This document shows positions 44,312 to 52,848 of a stretch of DNA of 64,000 nucleotides, one piece after another. How positions within the stretch are numbered: position 1 is the stretch's first letter; the number at the start of each line of letters is the position of its first letter. Under the pieces are notes generated by a model. The model was not told the origin of the DNA, ran no database searches, and saw only the letters and a program-made list of their open reading frames with translations. A program made the position numbers and the translations under genes. The DNA comes from Mesorhizobium sp. (lineage in GTDB: Bacteria > Pseudomonadota > Alphaproteobacteria > Rhizobiales > Rhizobiaceae): NCBI GenBank assembly GCA_004017535.1, contig SAJS01000024.1:1-64000 (forward strand), in the 5' to 3' direction.

Positions 44312-45645
44312 GCGACCGTCTCCTCGAAATCTGACGCGTCATCTTCGCTCTGGCGCAGAAACTCCCTCAGTTCGTCGATTGACGCGACGGCCCGGTCAGT
44401 CAGGGGATCTCCACCTGGCTTGTATTCGCCAACATTGATCAAGAACTCGGTCTCGGCATAGCGCGATAGGAGCTCGCGGAAAATGGATGCTGCCTTGCGA
44501 TGTGTCCCCGAAACGACTGCATCCATGACGCGGCTGCGACTCTGCAGCACATCAATAGCGGGGAAATGCGATCGCGCCGCAATAGCGCGTGAGAGGATGA
44601 CATGGCCATCGAGAATACCACGCGATTCCTCGGCGATTGGATCACCCGTGCCATCACCCTCTACAAGCACCGTATAGAAGGCCGTGATTGAGCCCCGCTC
44701 ACCCATGCCGGCGCGCTCGAGCAGGCCTGGCAGCATGCCAAAAACGGAAGGAGGAAAGCCCCGTCGCGTCGGCGGCTCACCCGCAGCAAGGCCTATTTCG
44801 CGCATAGCGCGGCAGAAGCGCGTCAGCGAATCCAGCATGAGAGCAACGCGTAGGCCCTGATCGCGAAAATATTCCGCGAGCGCAGTCGCCATTGGAGCGC
44901 ATTGCGCACGCTCCACCGCCGAGCGGTCGGAGGTTTCAACCACGACGACCGTACGGAGAAGGCCCTCTTCACCAAGATTCCTTTCGATGAATTCACGAAC
45001 TTCCCGTCCACGTTCGCCTATGAGCGCCACTATGACGACGTCAGCGGCGGCACCCTTTACGATCTGTGACAACAGCGTCGACTTGCCACCACCTGGCTCG
45101 CCATAAATCCCGATCCGCTGGCCCTCGCCGCACGTCAGCAGACCATCGAGGACACGGACCCCAAGCGGGAATGGCCGCTCAATCATGCGCCTCGTCATCG
45201 GATTGGGGGCTCTGCCATGCAGGGGCCGAGTTTCGACGGTCTTGATTTCGCCTTTGCCGTCCAATGGGCGGCAACGACTGTCGATCACGCGACCGAGCAA
45301 ATCGCCGCCGACGGGCACCTCACGCATTCGGCCAGTGGCCACGACCTCTGCGCGGCTGGATAGGCCCACCAAGTCCCCGATCGGTGTCAGCAATACACCA
45401 TCACCCGACAGGCCGATCACCTCGGCCTCGAGCGACAGCCCGGTTCGCGGGTCCTCTAGGAGGCAAAGTTCCCCAATACGAGTATCTGGCAAGACGGCAT
45501 GAACCAGTGTGCCGATAGCCCGCGTGATCCGACCGCGCACCGCACGCGTGTCAATTCGCTTGGCCGCAGCCCTCAAAGACGAGATTGCTGGAACGAGAGC
45601 TCGAGTGTCGGCGTCAGCGTTATGTTCTGGGACGGGCTTTCTCAT
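44287..45645 (-). CDS. rhcN: T3SS ATPase SctN
   Basis: 452 residues. Walker A 'GIYGEPGGGKSTLLSQIV' near residue 170, Walker B 'VALMLDSLTRFCRAM', and 'GEPPTRRGFPPSVFGMLPGL' are all intact. Energises chaperone release and unfolding of substrates at the cytoplasmic face. Its ATG overlaps the nolV stop (ATGA). Length is standard. Confidence 0.97.
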   Translation of the reverse strand: MRKPVPEHNADADTRALVPAISSLRAAAKRIDTRAVRGRITRAIGTLVHAVLPDTRIGELCLLEDPRTGLSLEAEVIGLSGDGVLLTPIGDLVGLSSRAEVVATGRMREVPVGGDLLGRVIDSRCRPLDGKGEIKTVETRPLHGRAPNPMTRRMIERPFPLGVRVLDGLLTCGEGQRIGIYGEPGGGKSTLLSQIVKGAAADVVIVALIGERGREVREFIERNLGEEGLLRTVVVVETSDRSAVERAQCAPMATALAEYFRDQGLRVALMLDSLTRFCRAMREIGLAAGEPPTRRGFPPSVFGMLPGLLERAGMGERGSITAFYTVLVEGDGTGDPIAEESRGILDGHVILSRAIAARSHFPAIDVLQSRSRVMDAVVSGTHRKAASIFRELLSRYAETEFLINVGEYKPGGDPLTDRAVASIDELREFLRQSEDDASDFEETVAWMSRLTA

Positions 45646-46265
45646 AGCTCGCCTTTTTCACATAGCGTCCCGAAACCAAGGCGCAGCGCGCGCATCTGGG
45701 CGTCAAGTCCCAGGTCGACATTGCCGTACTCGCTCCACAGCACGCACCGTTGCGGCGACAACGTCGGGTCGGGCTCGATCCGCACCCTTGGTCGACCATC
45801 CTGGCCGTCGCATCGAGCAAACTCTCGTGCAAGCATGTCGACTTGCATGGGAGAAACATGAAGGCAAACTTCGGCGCCGCTGTATTGACACTCTATGGCG
45901 TGACGAACAGCCCTCACCAGTAGCTCGCCCGGATCGAAAGCGCCGATAAGATCGCTCAATATTTCCATCACGAGCTGCGGCAATTCCTGCTCCAGAGCCG
46001 CCTTTCGTCGCGCGATTTCGGAGATTGTCTCCGCAATCAGCCCTGCCATCTCCTCGGTGCCTGCATTCGAGCCCTCCATGTGGCCGCGCACCCACGCCCG
46101 CTGGTAAACGGCGCGTGCCCAGTTTCGAACGCGCTGCCGATGCCGTTCTGCCGCGGCAAGCGCTTGCGCGGCGCTGTGCCAGGTTTCGAGCTCGCTCGCG
46201 GGTATCAGTGGTCCGATTGGACGCATCTGCGGCGCTATTGGCCCCTCGGAAAGTTCGGCTGTCAT
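45642..46265 (-). CDS. nolV: T3SS stator protein SctL
   Basis: 207 residues, FliH/HrpE family. N-terminal helical part ('AAERHRQRVRNWARAVYQRA') and a C-terminal peripheral-stalk domain ('LVRAVRHAIECQYSGAEVCL', 'PQRCVLWSEYGNVDLGLDAQ'). Overlaps both nolU and rhcN by 4 bases. Binds and regulates RhcN. Confidence 0.9.
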   Translation of the reverse strand: MTAELSEGPIAPQMRPIGPLIPASELETWHSAAQALAAAERHRQRVRNWARAVYQRAWVRGHMEGSNAGTEEMAGLIAETISEIARRKAALEQELPQLVMEILSDLIGAFDPGELLVRAVRHAIECQYSGAEVCLHVSPMQVDMLAREFARCDGQDGRPRVRIEPDPTLSPQRCVLWSEYGNVDLGLDAQMRALRLGFGTLCEKGEL

Positions 46266-46888
46266 TTCACCGGGGTCTCTGTCTCAAAATGAGCTAGTAC
46301 AAGTGAAAGCAATTGGCCGGCGGCGGTCCAATGCTCAGGTGCTGGAGTCTCCGCGGCAGTCCCCTCGGGCAACCGAAGAAGCACGCGGTTACGCTCGGTC
46401 GCTGAACTGTCCTGGAGCCAAGCCCCAAGACATGCATGTCCATCGTATTCGATTTGCTGAGCGAGTTTTTCTGGGTCCGCGATCAGTCTGTTCTCAACGG
46501 CATGCAGCAGGTGTCGGATTCCGAATGCGTGTGCATCCACGCCGATGCGTTTCACAAGGATGGCAAGCTCAGGCTGAGAGACAAACGCGACCAGCGAACG
46601 GGCATGCCAGATACTACCAGCAAGAAGGGCAGCTCGATATGGATCGTGCCCGCGTAGAAGGTCCGGCCTGCAGCCGATGTGGTTCAGATCCACGTCATAG
46701 TTGCCCAGCAATTCTGCCAGCCTTGGATGCAGTCTGGAACACTTCTGCAACTTCACTAACGTTTCTGCCGATAACGCTGGATCAAGACGCGCCGCTAGAC
46801 GGGTCGGATGGGCCGAAGCCGCAAGCTCGCTCGCGCCCGGAAAACGCAATTGGTGCGGACCATCAGGTCGGGCGGTCTGTATAGGCAT
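46262..46888 (-). CDS. nolU: T3SS sorting-platform protein SctK
   Basis: 208 residues from ATG 46888; an alternative GTG at 46909 overlaps the rhcJ stop (GTGGGTGA). Upstream codons to 47059 are antisense-like overlap with rhcJ and are not used. 'LQKCSRLHPRLAELLGNYDV' and 'LLAGSIWHARSLVAFVSQPE' fit the HrpD/NolU family. Together with NolV and RhcQ it makes the cytoplasmic platform. Confidence 0.88.
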   Translation of the reverse strand: MPIQTARPDGPHQLRFPGASELAASAHPTRLAARLDPALSAETLVKLQKCSRLHPRLAELLGNYDVDLNHIGCRPDLLRGHDPYRAALLAGSIWHARSLVAFVSQPELAILVKRIGVDAHAFGIRHLLHAVENRLIADPEKLAQQIEYDGHACLGAWLQDSSATERNRVLLRLPEGTAAETPAPEHWTAAGQLLSLVLAHFETETPVK

Positions 46889-46901
46889 TGGCAATGAGAT
46901 G

Positions 46902-47738
46902 TCACCCACGTCCAATTGCAGGCATTCTTTTGCGAATGGCCTCGACAGCAGAAGCATCCCGGCGCCCCTCGACCTTGGAAACGCCGGTTGATTGCTTGCG
47001 CCGACGCGTAGCAACGCTGACCAAGAGATAACAGGCCACTGCGAATACGGCTGCGGCAAAACCTGTCACGGTCGCCAGAATTGGCGCAGGAAGAGGTGTT
47101 GATGCTTGTGGCAAAACAGCAGTCGGATCGGGCCGTTGCTCGTGTGCGGACCGTTCTACCGGCACCAAAACCACTTCCACCTTATCGTAGGACAAGCCTT
47201 CGATGCTGTCGGCTACCAGCATCTTTATCTTTGGCAGCAGAGCCGCGACATTTGTTTTGGCGTCGTGCCTGATAAACACCGCGGCCGAGGATGGCGTGGC
47301 GCCGGCTCGCACAAGGTCGTTATGCGGCAGCACGACGTGAACACGTACAGAAAAAACGCCATCGATATCGCTGATCGTCCGCGACAACTCTTCGCTCAGG
47401 GCATACACGTAACGGGCACGCTCCTCGGTCGGCGAGGCAATCAGGCCTGATCCTTGGAATATCTCACCGAGGTTCTTGAAGGATTGGCGCGGCAACCCCT
47501 TGGCGTTCAGAAGGTTGATTGAGAAGGCGAGCAGCTTTTCGTCAACCTGGATCGTGCTGGTCCCATCCTTGGCGACCACCCGGATCGCGGCGACCCCGTT
47601 GTCTTCAAGAAGTGCGAGCATTTCATTTGCCTCACGCTCTTGCAATTGCGTGTAGAGGTCGGTTTTGCAAGCACTGAGGGCGACGAGAACTAGCAGCATG
47701 ACAAGTCTAACCGACCGCCACCCTGACAGGCCACGCAT
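46902..47738 (-). CDS. rhcJ: T3SS inner-membrane lipoprotein ring SctJ
   Basis: 278 residues from ATG 47738 (GAGG eight bases upstream); also called nolT. Signal peptide with lipobox 'LVALSAC' at Cys24. YscJ/FliF domain: 'LYTQLQEREANEMLALLEDN', 'RYVYALSEELSRTISDIDGV'. One C-terminal membrane segment ('ILATVTGFAAAVFAVACYLL'). Forms the inner ring with RhcD. Confidence 0.95.
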   Translation of the reverse strand: MRGLSGWRSVRLVMLLVLVALSACKTDLYTQLQEREANEMLALLEDNGVAAIRVVAKDGTSTIQVDEKLLAFSINLLNAKGLPRQSFKNLGEIFQGSGLIASPTEERARYVYALSEELSRTISDIDGVFSVRVHVVLPHNDLVRAGATPSSAAVFIRHDAKTNVAALLPKIKMLVADSIEGLSYDKVEVVLVPVERSAHEQRPDPTAVLPQASTPLPAPILATVTGFAAAVFAVACYLLVSVATRRRKQSTGVSKVEGRRDASAVEAIRKRMPAIGRG

Positions 47739-47774
47739 GATTTCGCCCTCGGCCAAGCCAATCATGCGCGCGGT

Positions 47775-48284
47775 TCAGCCTTCCTTCAAAAGTTTATTCA
47801 CGGATGATGTGACGCCGCTGACGCCTTTGGAGATAAGCGCCACCTGGGTGACGCCGTTGTAAACATCCCGAAGACCAGCCATCATCGTTTCGAAGTCTTG
47901 CCCTTGTTGAGGAATGCCCGAGATTCCGGTTCCCGCCTCACCTGCGACGGGAAGCTTCTGCGCCGGTCCCGGTAGAGCGCCCTTCGAAAGGGCTATGTCA
48001 TGGTCGAGCGCGGGGAAGGAAACAGTGTTGTGTGGATATAGGGAGGAAATCGTCTGCAACACGCGATCGCCCATGCCGCTCGTCGGCGCAGCCGCGCGCT
48101 GAACATCCATCGCCGCAGCAACTGGCGCCGCACTCGCTGGCTCCGCGGCGGCATTGTTTTTCAGCGAGTCGGCTGCATGCCCTAAGGCGCGCTCAAACTG
48201 GGCCTGCTCGACAATCGACGGTGATCCGACCCTGGGGAGGCCAGCCGTTAGAGTGGCAGAGATCGACGTGACAGGCATCATCAT
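47775..48284 (-). CDS. nolB: Secreted T3SS appendage protein NolB (NopB)
   Basis: 169 residues from ATG 48284 ('MMMPVTSISATLTAGLPRVG'); other Met codons two and three positions later are possible. Small, Ala/Ser-rich, with a C-terminal amphipathic stretch 'TQVALISKGVSGVTSSVNKL'. First gene of the long minus-strand operon, behind a tts box, as nolB is in other rhizobia. NopB is exported and associated with the pilus. Confidence 0.88.
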   Translation of the reverse strand: MMMPVTSISATLTAGLPRVGSPSIVEQAQFERALGHAADSLKNNAAAEPASAAPVAAAMDVQRAAAPTSGMGDRVLQTISSLYPHNTVSFPALDHDIALSKGALPGPAQKLPVAGEAGTGISGIPQQGQDFETMMAGLRDVYNGVTQVALISKGVSGVTSSVNKLLKEG

Positions 48285-48355
48285 GTAAGGACTCGGTTGC
48301 TCTCTCTGACCGGGCGGGCCCCGCCCATTCATCACCCGGTGTCGGCGCAACACTC

Positions 48356-48385
48356 CTAGGGGGGCAAGCTGACAACAAGCTGACT
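48356..48385 (-). promoter_or_regulatory. tts box for the nolB-rhcU operon
   Basis: Minus strand AGTCAGCTTGTTGTCAGCTT followed by GCCCCCCTAG. GTCAGCTT occurs twice, 11 bases apart. It lies 72 bases before the nolB ATG and 86 bases before divergent rhcC1. Confidence 0.85.
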
Positions 48386-48470
48386 AACGGCGGCGTCATT
48401 TCGACATCTAAAATCTCTTCGGCAATTTAGTCACTTGTGATGATTTCAGCGTTTGGTTTATCAGTGCGAC

Positions 48471-49169
48471 ATGCCGAGAACGCTTATCCAACCCGTCACC
48501 CTGCATGTTTTGAGACTTCTCTGTGCCGGGTTTTTTCTGTCCACCGGGATTCACCCGGCGCACGCAGTCCCGCTGTCCCTTCCGGCGACACCCTATAGAT
48601 ACACGGTTCTGGATCAGGAACTCGCTGCAGCGTTGCAGGAATTCGGCAACAACCTGAATATCAGGGTCAACATCAGTCCTGCGGTGAAGGGGCGAATTCG
48701 CGGACGTATGCCTGATTTGCCACCGCGCGCGTTCCTCGACCGCTTGACGAACCTTTACGGTCTCCAATGGTACTATGACGGCCTTGTGCTCTATGTGTCT
48801 GCTGCACAAGAATCGCAAACTCGAATGCTTTTGATGACGTCGATTCGCTTCGATGCGTTCAAGGGGGCTCTCGACAAGCTTGATATCTCCGACGAGCGCT
48901 ATGTGGTCAAACCCGTGCCAGGCAATGGCCTCGTCTTCGTTTCCGGTCCACCGCGCTTCGTCGCACTCGTGGAGCAGACCTTTAACGGCTTGGTGGCGGA
49001 GGCGCAGGCGCAGACTCACATAGCGGCCACGCCAAAGGAATCAGTGCTGATCTTGTTTCGCGGCTCCTCCACTACGGTCGTTCGCGACGGACGACCGGAT
49101 GCTTCTTATTCTTCTGACATCCCACAACAGGATAGCGTTGGCGGGAAGCCTGAGCTGGGCAAGAAATGA
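48471..49169 (+). CDS. rhcC1: T3SS secretin, N-terminal half (RhcC1)
   Basis: 232 residues from ATG 48471. Signal peptide 'VLRLLCAGFFLSTGIHPAHA', then the N0/N1 secretin domains: 'LAAALQEFGNNLNIRVNISP', 'LDRLTNLYGLQWYYDGLVLY', 'LVFVSGPPRFVALVEQTFNG'. It stops before the beta-barrel, which is supplied by RhcC2 at 60013. A split secretin is standard in rhizobia. No tts box of its own was seen; the divergent nolB box is close. Confidence 0.92.
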   Translation: MPRTLIQPVTLHVLRLLCAGFFLSTGIHPAHAVPLSLPATPYRYTVLDQELAAALQEFGNNLNIRVNISPAVKGRIRGRMPDLPPRAFLDRLTNLYGLQWYYDGLVLYVSAAQESQTRMLLMTSIRFDAFKGALDKLDISDERYVVKPVPGNGLVFVSGPPRFVALVEQTFNGLVAEAQAQTHIAATPKESVLILFRGSSTTVVRDGRPDASYSSDIPQQDSVGGKPELGKK

Positions 49170-49237
49170 ACATTGAGGATTTGCCGCAGCTCTGAAGAAC
49201 ATGACTGCGGCTACCCCTTTGTGAACTCTTCGCAAAC

Positions 49238-49267
49238 TCGTCAGTTTCTCGAAAGCTAATCCGCTCA
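49238..49267 (+). promoter_or_regulatory. tts box for nolX
   Basis: TCGTCAGTTTCTCGAAAGCT followed by AATCCGCTCA, about 200 bases upstream of the nolX ATG. A 19-base core is identical to the site in front of ttsI. Confidence 0.9.
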
Positions 49268-49470
49268 TGATGAGTCCCGGCAGCTCTCGCGGTGACTCCG
49301 GCCATTGTGTTGGACCGAACCTTGGAGCCGGCCCGGAACACAGCAATTGAAGGCAGGGCAGGCGCATTCGTGACCTGCCGACGCTTGGAATTGTCGAATT
49401 TTGTGAAACGCAAGGGATCTTCTGTCGGGGTCTCTTGTGGGGATTTCAACGTCACGTCTGAGGATGCACA

Positions 49471-51408
49471 ATGTCGGCCAGCAATCTTTCAACTTTCTAC
49501 CGCTCAAATTCGCTACAGTCCGCAAGGGGTTGGCCGGGCCTGAAAGTTTCCCATTTTGCGACCCAGCATCAGCAAAGTGCATCGTGCTTCGAAGCGATGC
49601 TGTCCACTTGTGTGCTGGCAAACAAGCCCGGCTCTTTCGCGCAAGGGGATCTGCCAACGTCGAATCTTGATTCGACAATGGATAAATTGCGGCAGGACCC
49701 TTTGGGCCATCTGGCACCGGATGTCGAATCGACATTGAAGGGCTTGGAGCAACACCCACTGGATCTGCTGCCGCCACATATGAGGGCGGCTCTCAAGGAG
49801 GACCAATCGCAACGCTCCAAGGCGACTGAAGCCCAACATCTGCTCCGCGTCACCCCGAAGATCGAGCCGGCTCCCAGGCCGAGCCCCGGAATCACGTGGA
49901 ACGGTGGGTCGCTGACCACGGCTGAGTTGCAGATTGTTGCGGTACTCAACCGTCACAAGGACCAATGCCCGCTTAGTTGGAAGTCGTTGACCGAGAAAGC
50001 CAATGATCCCTCTACGCCACCGGATCTGAAAGCGGCGATCAAGGGACTGCAGCAGGATTCGGGACTTTTTTATGCGATTGGCTCGCAGGGCGACGGCCGC
50101 TGTGGAGGCAAGATCAACGCCAAGGACTTGGCCGGATTTTCAAACCACCACCCACAAGTTGCTGCATTTCAGGAAGCCCAAGCGCAAAGCTACGAGCAGA
50201 ACTACATACCATCCGACGGCAGCGGAGGTTTGCAGCCTTCGGTCATGACCTTGAGCGATGCCTTGCGGGAGTTTTACCGGTACTCCGAAAATCTGTCCAA
50301 GGACCTGAGTCTGGATGAGTTCAAGAAAATGGTCGGCGGCGAATCGAAAAACGGCAAATTTCCGCCCCAGGTCATTGCGGCGGCGCAATATTTCCTCGAT
50401 CACCCCGATGCTTGGAACCAGTTGTGCGGTGGCTCGAAAGGGAAGATGCACAAAGAGGATTTCCTGCAAGTCGCCTCATCGTCGATGAGCCTCACGCAAA
50501 CTGAGCTGAATACGGTCGAGATGATCAAGGACCATCAGGACACGTTCTTTGGAAGCGGTGTTCTGACTCGCGACAAACTGGCGAAAATGAAAGACGACAA
50601 GAGCCTTGATCCGAAAGTGCGGGAAGCAGCCTCTCAGCTCCTTTCAGATCCTCTTTTGTTTGGCCTCCTGAACAATTCGATCACGGGCTATAAGACCCAT
50701 CATAAATTCTTCGACTTTGGCGGCGGGCATACGGTTGATTCCGGCAATATCAGCAAAAAAGACTTTGCCCATTTTTGCACAAACATGTCGTCTGCGAACC
50801 GCAACGTTCAGCAGCCAATCACCCACGGCGCCCAAACCGCAGAAGAGCAGAATGCCGTCGCGGACATGAAGATGGGCCTGATGGACCAGCCTGACATTAA
50901 GTCAGCCAAAAAGAACGGCGGGGCCGTCATGCACGTCGTCGACTCCGTGCTCAAAATCGAGACGAAAGTGCTCGACTTGGCGGCAACGGCGGTGGGACTG
51001 CTCAGCTTCATTCCGGGCCTCGGACAAGTAGCCGATCTTGCCTCGATGGTTCTCGAGGCTGAGTCGCAAGCAGCCAATCTCCTGCGTACGGCCATTAACG
51101 GAGGCGATATGAAGCGAGCGCTGGAGGAAGCTGGCCTCAATATGGCCGCGCAGGCGATCGGCCTTATCGCAGGCCCCGAGGTCAAGCTGGCCATTCGAAA
51201 TGGGCTCGTAAAGCACCTGATGGAAGAGGCCTTGGCGGCAGGCATTGATCTTTCGGTCTCGACGGCGCAGGACTACGCAGAAGGCTATGTGAATAACCTC
51301 AAAGCGCGCCTTGCAGGCGGCCCTGAGCAAAACCTAGGCCTTCCGAGCATGCCATCATTCCAGAGTGTGGCAAGCAATGTGCCCTTCGTCGGCATTGCCT
51401 TATCCTAG
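49471..51408 (+). CDS. nolX: T3SS translocator NolX (NopX), HrpF family
   Basis: 645 residues, a little longer than the roughly 600 of other NopX. Start has GAGG seven bases upstream. The first 140 residues are low-complexity with short repeats ('DKLRQDPLGHL', 'KGLEQHPLDLL'). Repeated EF-like helical units follow ('ELQIVAVLNRHKDQCPLSWK', 'ELNTVEMIKDHQDTFFGSGV'), as in HrpF. Two hydrophobic segments near the C-terminus ('LAATAVGLLSFIPGLGQVAD', 'AAQAIGLIAGPEVKLAI') would insert in the host membrane to form the pore. Behind its own tts box. Confidence 0.95.
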   Translation: MSASNLSTFYRSNSLQSARGWPGLKVSHFATQHQQSASCFEAMLSTCVLANKPGSFAQGDLPTSNLDSTMDKLRQDPLGHLAPDVESTLKGLEQHPLDLLPPHMRAALKEDQSQRSKATEAQHLLRVTPKIEPAPRPSPGITWNGGSLTTAELQIVAVLNRHKDQCPLSWKSLTEKANDPSTPPDLKAAIKGLQQDSGLFYAIGSQGDGRCGGKINAKDLAGFSNHHPQVAAFQEAQAQSYEQNYIPSDGSGGLQPSVMTLSDALREFYRYSENLSKDLSLDEFKKMVGGESKNGKFPPQVIAAAQYFLDHPDAWNQLCGGSKGKMHKEDFLQVASSSMSLTQTELNTVEMIKDHQDTFFGSGVLTRDKLAKMKDDKSLDPKVREAASQLLSDPLLFGLLNNSITGYKTHHKFFDFGGGHTVDSGNISKKDFAHFCTNMSSANRNVQQPITHGAQTAEEQNAVADMKMGLMDQPDIKSAKKNGGAVMHVVDSVLKIETKVLDLAATAVGLLSFIPGLGQVADLASMVLEAESQAANLLRTAINGGDMKRALEEAGLNMAAQAIGLIAGPEVKLAIRNGLVKHLMEEALAAGIDLSVSTAQDYAEGYVNNLKARLAGGPEQNLGLPSMPSFQSVASNVPFVGIALS

Positions 51409-51546
51409 CCGTCGCCTTGCGCGGAAGCTTTGGCTCGCGCGCTGACATAAGGGTCATTGTGGCACAAGCAGGGGTTCATCCGCATCAACGCAAGCGGTGT
51501 TCCTGACGCCATCTGGATCGGACTGTGAGGGGGATGTCCGAAGTCT

Positions 51547-51801
51547 GTGAAGGCTTCGGTATATGACGACTTCAGAGTTACGCTGAGCCCAGCCATCTCG
51601 AGCCGGTGCGCCGGGTCGAGGTTTTCACGGGCGCCGGCCGGCAGCGGGGATGGTCTCCGGAAGGCACGGCGCGGATGGTGGCGGAGCGGCGCAGCCGAAG
51701 GAACGGCTGTCGCGCGCCCAGGGCGGCCTCCCGAACAGCCAGACGATGATCTCCTGCCTTGGGCCTATATCCTTGTGCCCACGCTCAAGGCAGTCGGCTG
51801 A
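51547..51801 (+). pseudogene. IS66 OrfA (tnpA) relic
   Basis: The frame begins 'MKASVYDDFRVTLSPAISS' and another continues 'RRVEVFTGAGRQRGWSPEGT', the usual start of IS66-family TnpA. Frameshifts end the homology by about 51720. Confidence 0.6.
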
Positions 51802-51879
51802 AAACAGCGCTGATTTAAAACAGCATTATCCTGCACTGCACCCTCGATCCTTGCGCTCACCGATCGCTCGTCGACACGC

Positions 51880-52110
51880 ACGCGGTCAAGTCGTTATCGG
51901 CGCTATGCCGATGGGCTTCGAGAGCAAGGTGGACGCTGAGCGGTGCGTCAGCCTCAGGGCGCGGCTGGCCAGCTTTGCGTCTCACGCTCTATGACGGCAA
52001 CACCCGGCTGATCCACTTGGCCTGTTCGCGGGCTCCCGGCAGCGGCGCGGAAGCCACGGTCCGCCTTCCTCGGCTTCAGGCCAAAGACACCGCAGCATGC
52101 TCCAGAGCTA
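51880..52110 (+). pseudogene. Possible group II intron reverse transcriptase relic
   Basis: 'VDAERCVSLRARLASF' and 'LTLYDGNTRLIH' in adjacent frames resemble the 'LRxRLxxFxLxLxxxKTRLIxFG' block of bacterial group II maturases. Short and frameshifted, so only a suggestion. Confidence 0.4.
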
Positions 52111-52466
52111 TGTCTGCCGCCTTCGCCCCATCGTCGCTGGTCATGTGGAAAGGACAAGTAGGCTACGCACCCCATAATCCCGTCGGGCAGGATTCGGCAG
52201 TCGACGGCGAGACATTCGCCAAACCTCATTCTTGATTCTCAGCAACGTTAAAAAAAATTCACATAATGTTCGTGAGCGTAGTCTCCTGTCAGGTGGTACA
52301 TTCGCCACAATATCTGGCGTCTTAGTCGTAGAAAGGACTGTGATCCATCTTCCATTAGCATCCATACCAGCGGATTTACAGCAAATGACGAGAGAGGTCT
52401 CATGCGGATTGATGGGGATAGAAGGGCTAGCGGCTTGCTGCATCCCGTCCGGGTTGATGCCAGCCA

Positions 52467-52811
52467 ATGTTGACACTGGTAAATCGCCTAAGGACGGCAG
52501 CGCATCTTGATCGTCTTCGAATCCTGGGCCTTTGCGCGCATGCGGATCTAACCGTCGGCGAGCTGGCCGATATTACCAGTCTGCCTCGCGAGCAGGTTCG
52601 ACGCCACGTCCGGCGGCTGGTCAGAGCCAACTTTCTTTGCTGCAACGAACAACGTCCGCAGTCTTCGTACCATATGCAAGCAGGAGGCAAGGATGGCGGG
52701 CTGGCTCAATTGGTGGTCGATCTCCTGCCCCACGATGATGGCCACCATAAAAGAGACCTACAACGCCTGGAAGCAATACAAGACGCGCGGTTGAAGGGAC
52801 CGCCTGCTTGA
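52467..52811 (+). CDS. ArsR-type regulator, truncated SahR-like
   Basis: 114 residues. Winged helix-turn-helix: 'HLDRLRILGLCAHADLTVGE', 'LADITSLPREQVRRHVRRLV'. The tail 'LVVDLLPHDDGHHKRDLQRL' then 'EAIQDARL' is the linker that, in alphaproteobacterial SahR-type regulators, leads into a SAH-binding methyltransferase domain; here the protein stops right after it. SahR regulators control methionine/SAM-cycle genes (established), and glyA, metK and an adenosine kinase follow directly. Loss of the ligand domain would uncouple it from SAH, if it still functions. No ribosome site is evident. Confidence 0.65.
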   Translation: MLTLVNRLRTAAHLDRLRILGLCAHADLTVGELADITSLPREQVRRHVRRLVRANFLCCNEQRPQSSYHMQAGGKDGGLAQLVVDLLPHDDGHHKRDLQRLEAIQDARLKGPPA

Positions 52812-52848
52812 TCGTGAAATAGATCAGTCCAAATGGAGCGCGACTACC

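Noticed and set aside
52340..52390. Partial nod-box look-alike GCATCCATACC before the methyl-cycle cluster
   Set aside because: It shares 11 bases with the real nod box, but the ATC-N9-GAT half-site is broken and the second half-site is missing.
52424..52440. GG-N10-GC sequence (GGGCTAGCGGCTTGCT) upstream of the ArsR-type gene as a sigma54 promoter
   Set aside because: The -24 element lacks TGGCAC, and no TGT-N10-ACA is upstream (one TGT-N8-ACA only). Spacing alone occurs often by chance in GC-rich DNA.
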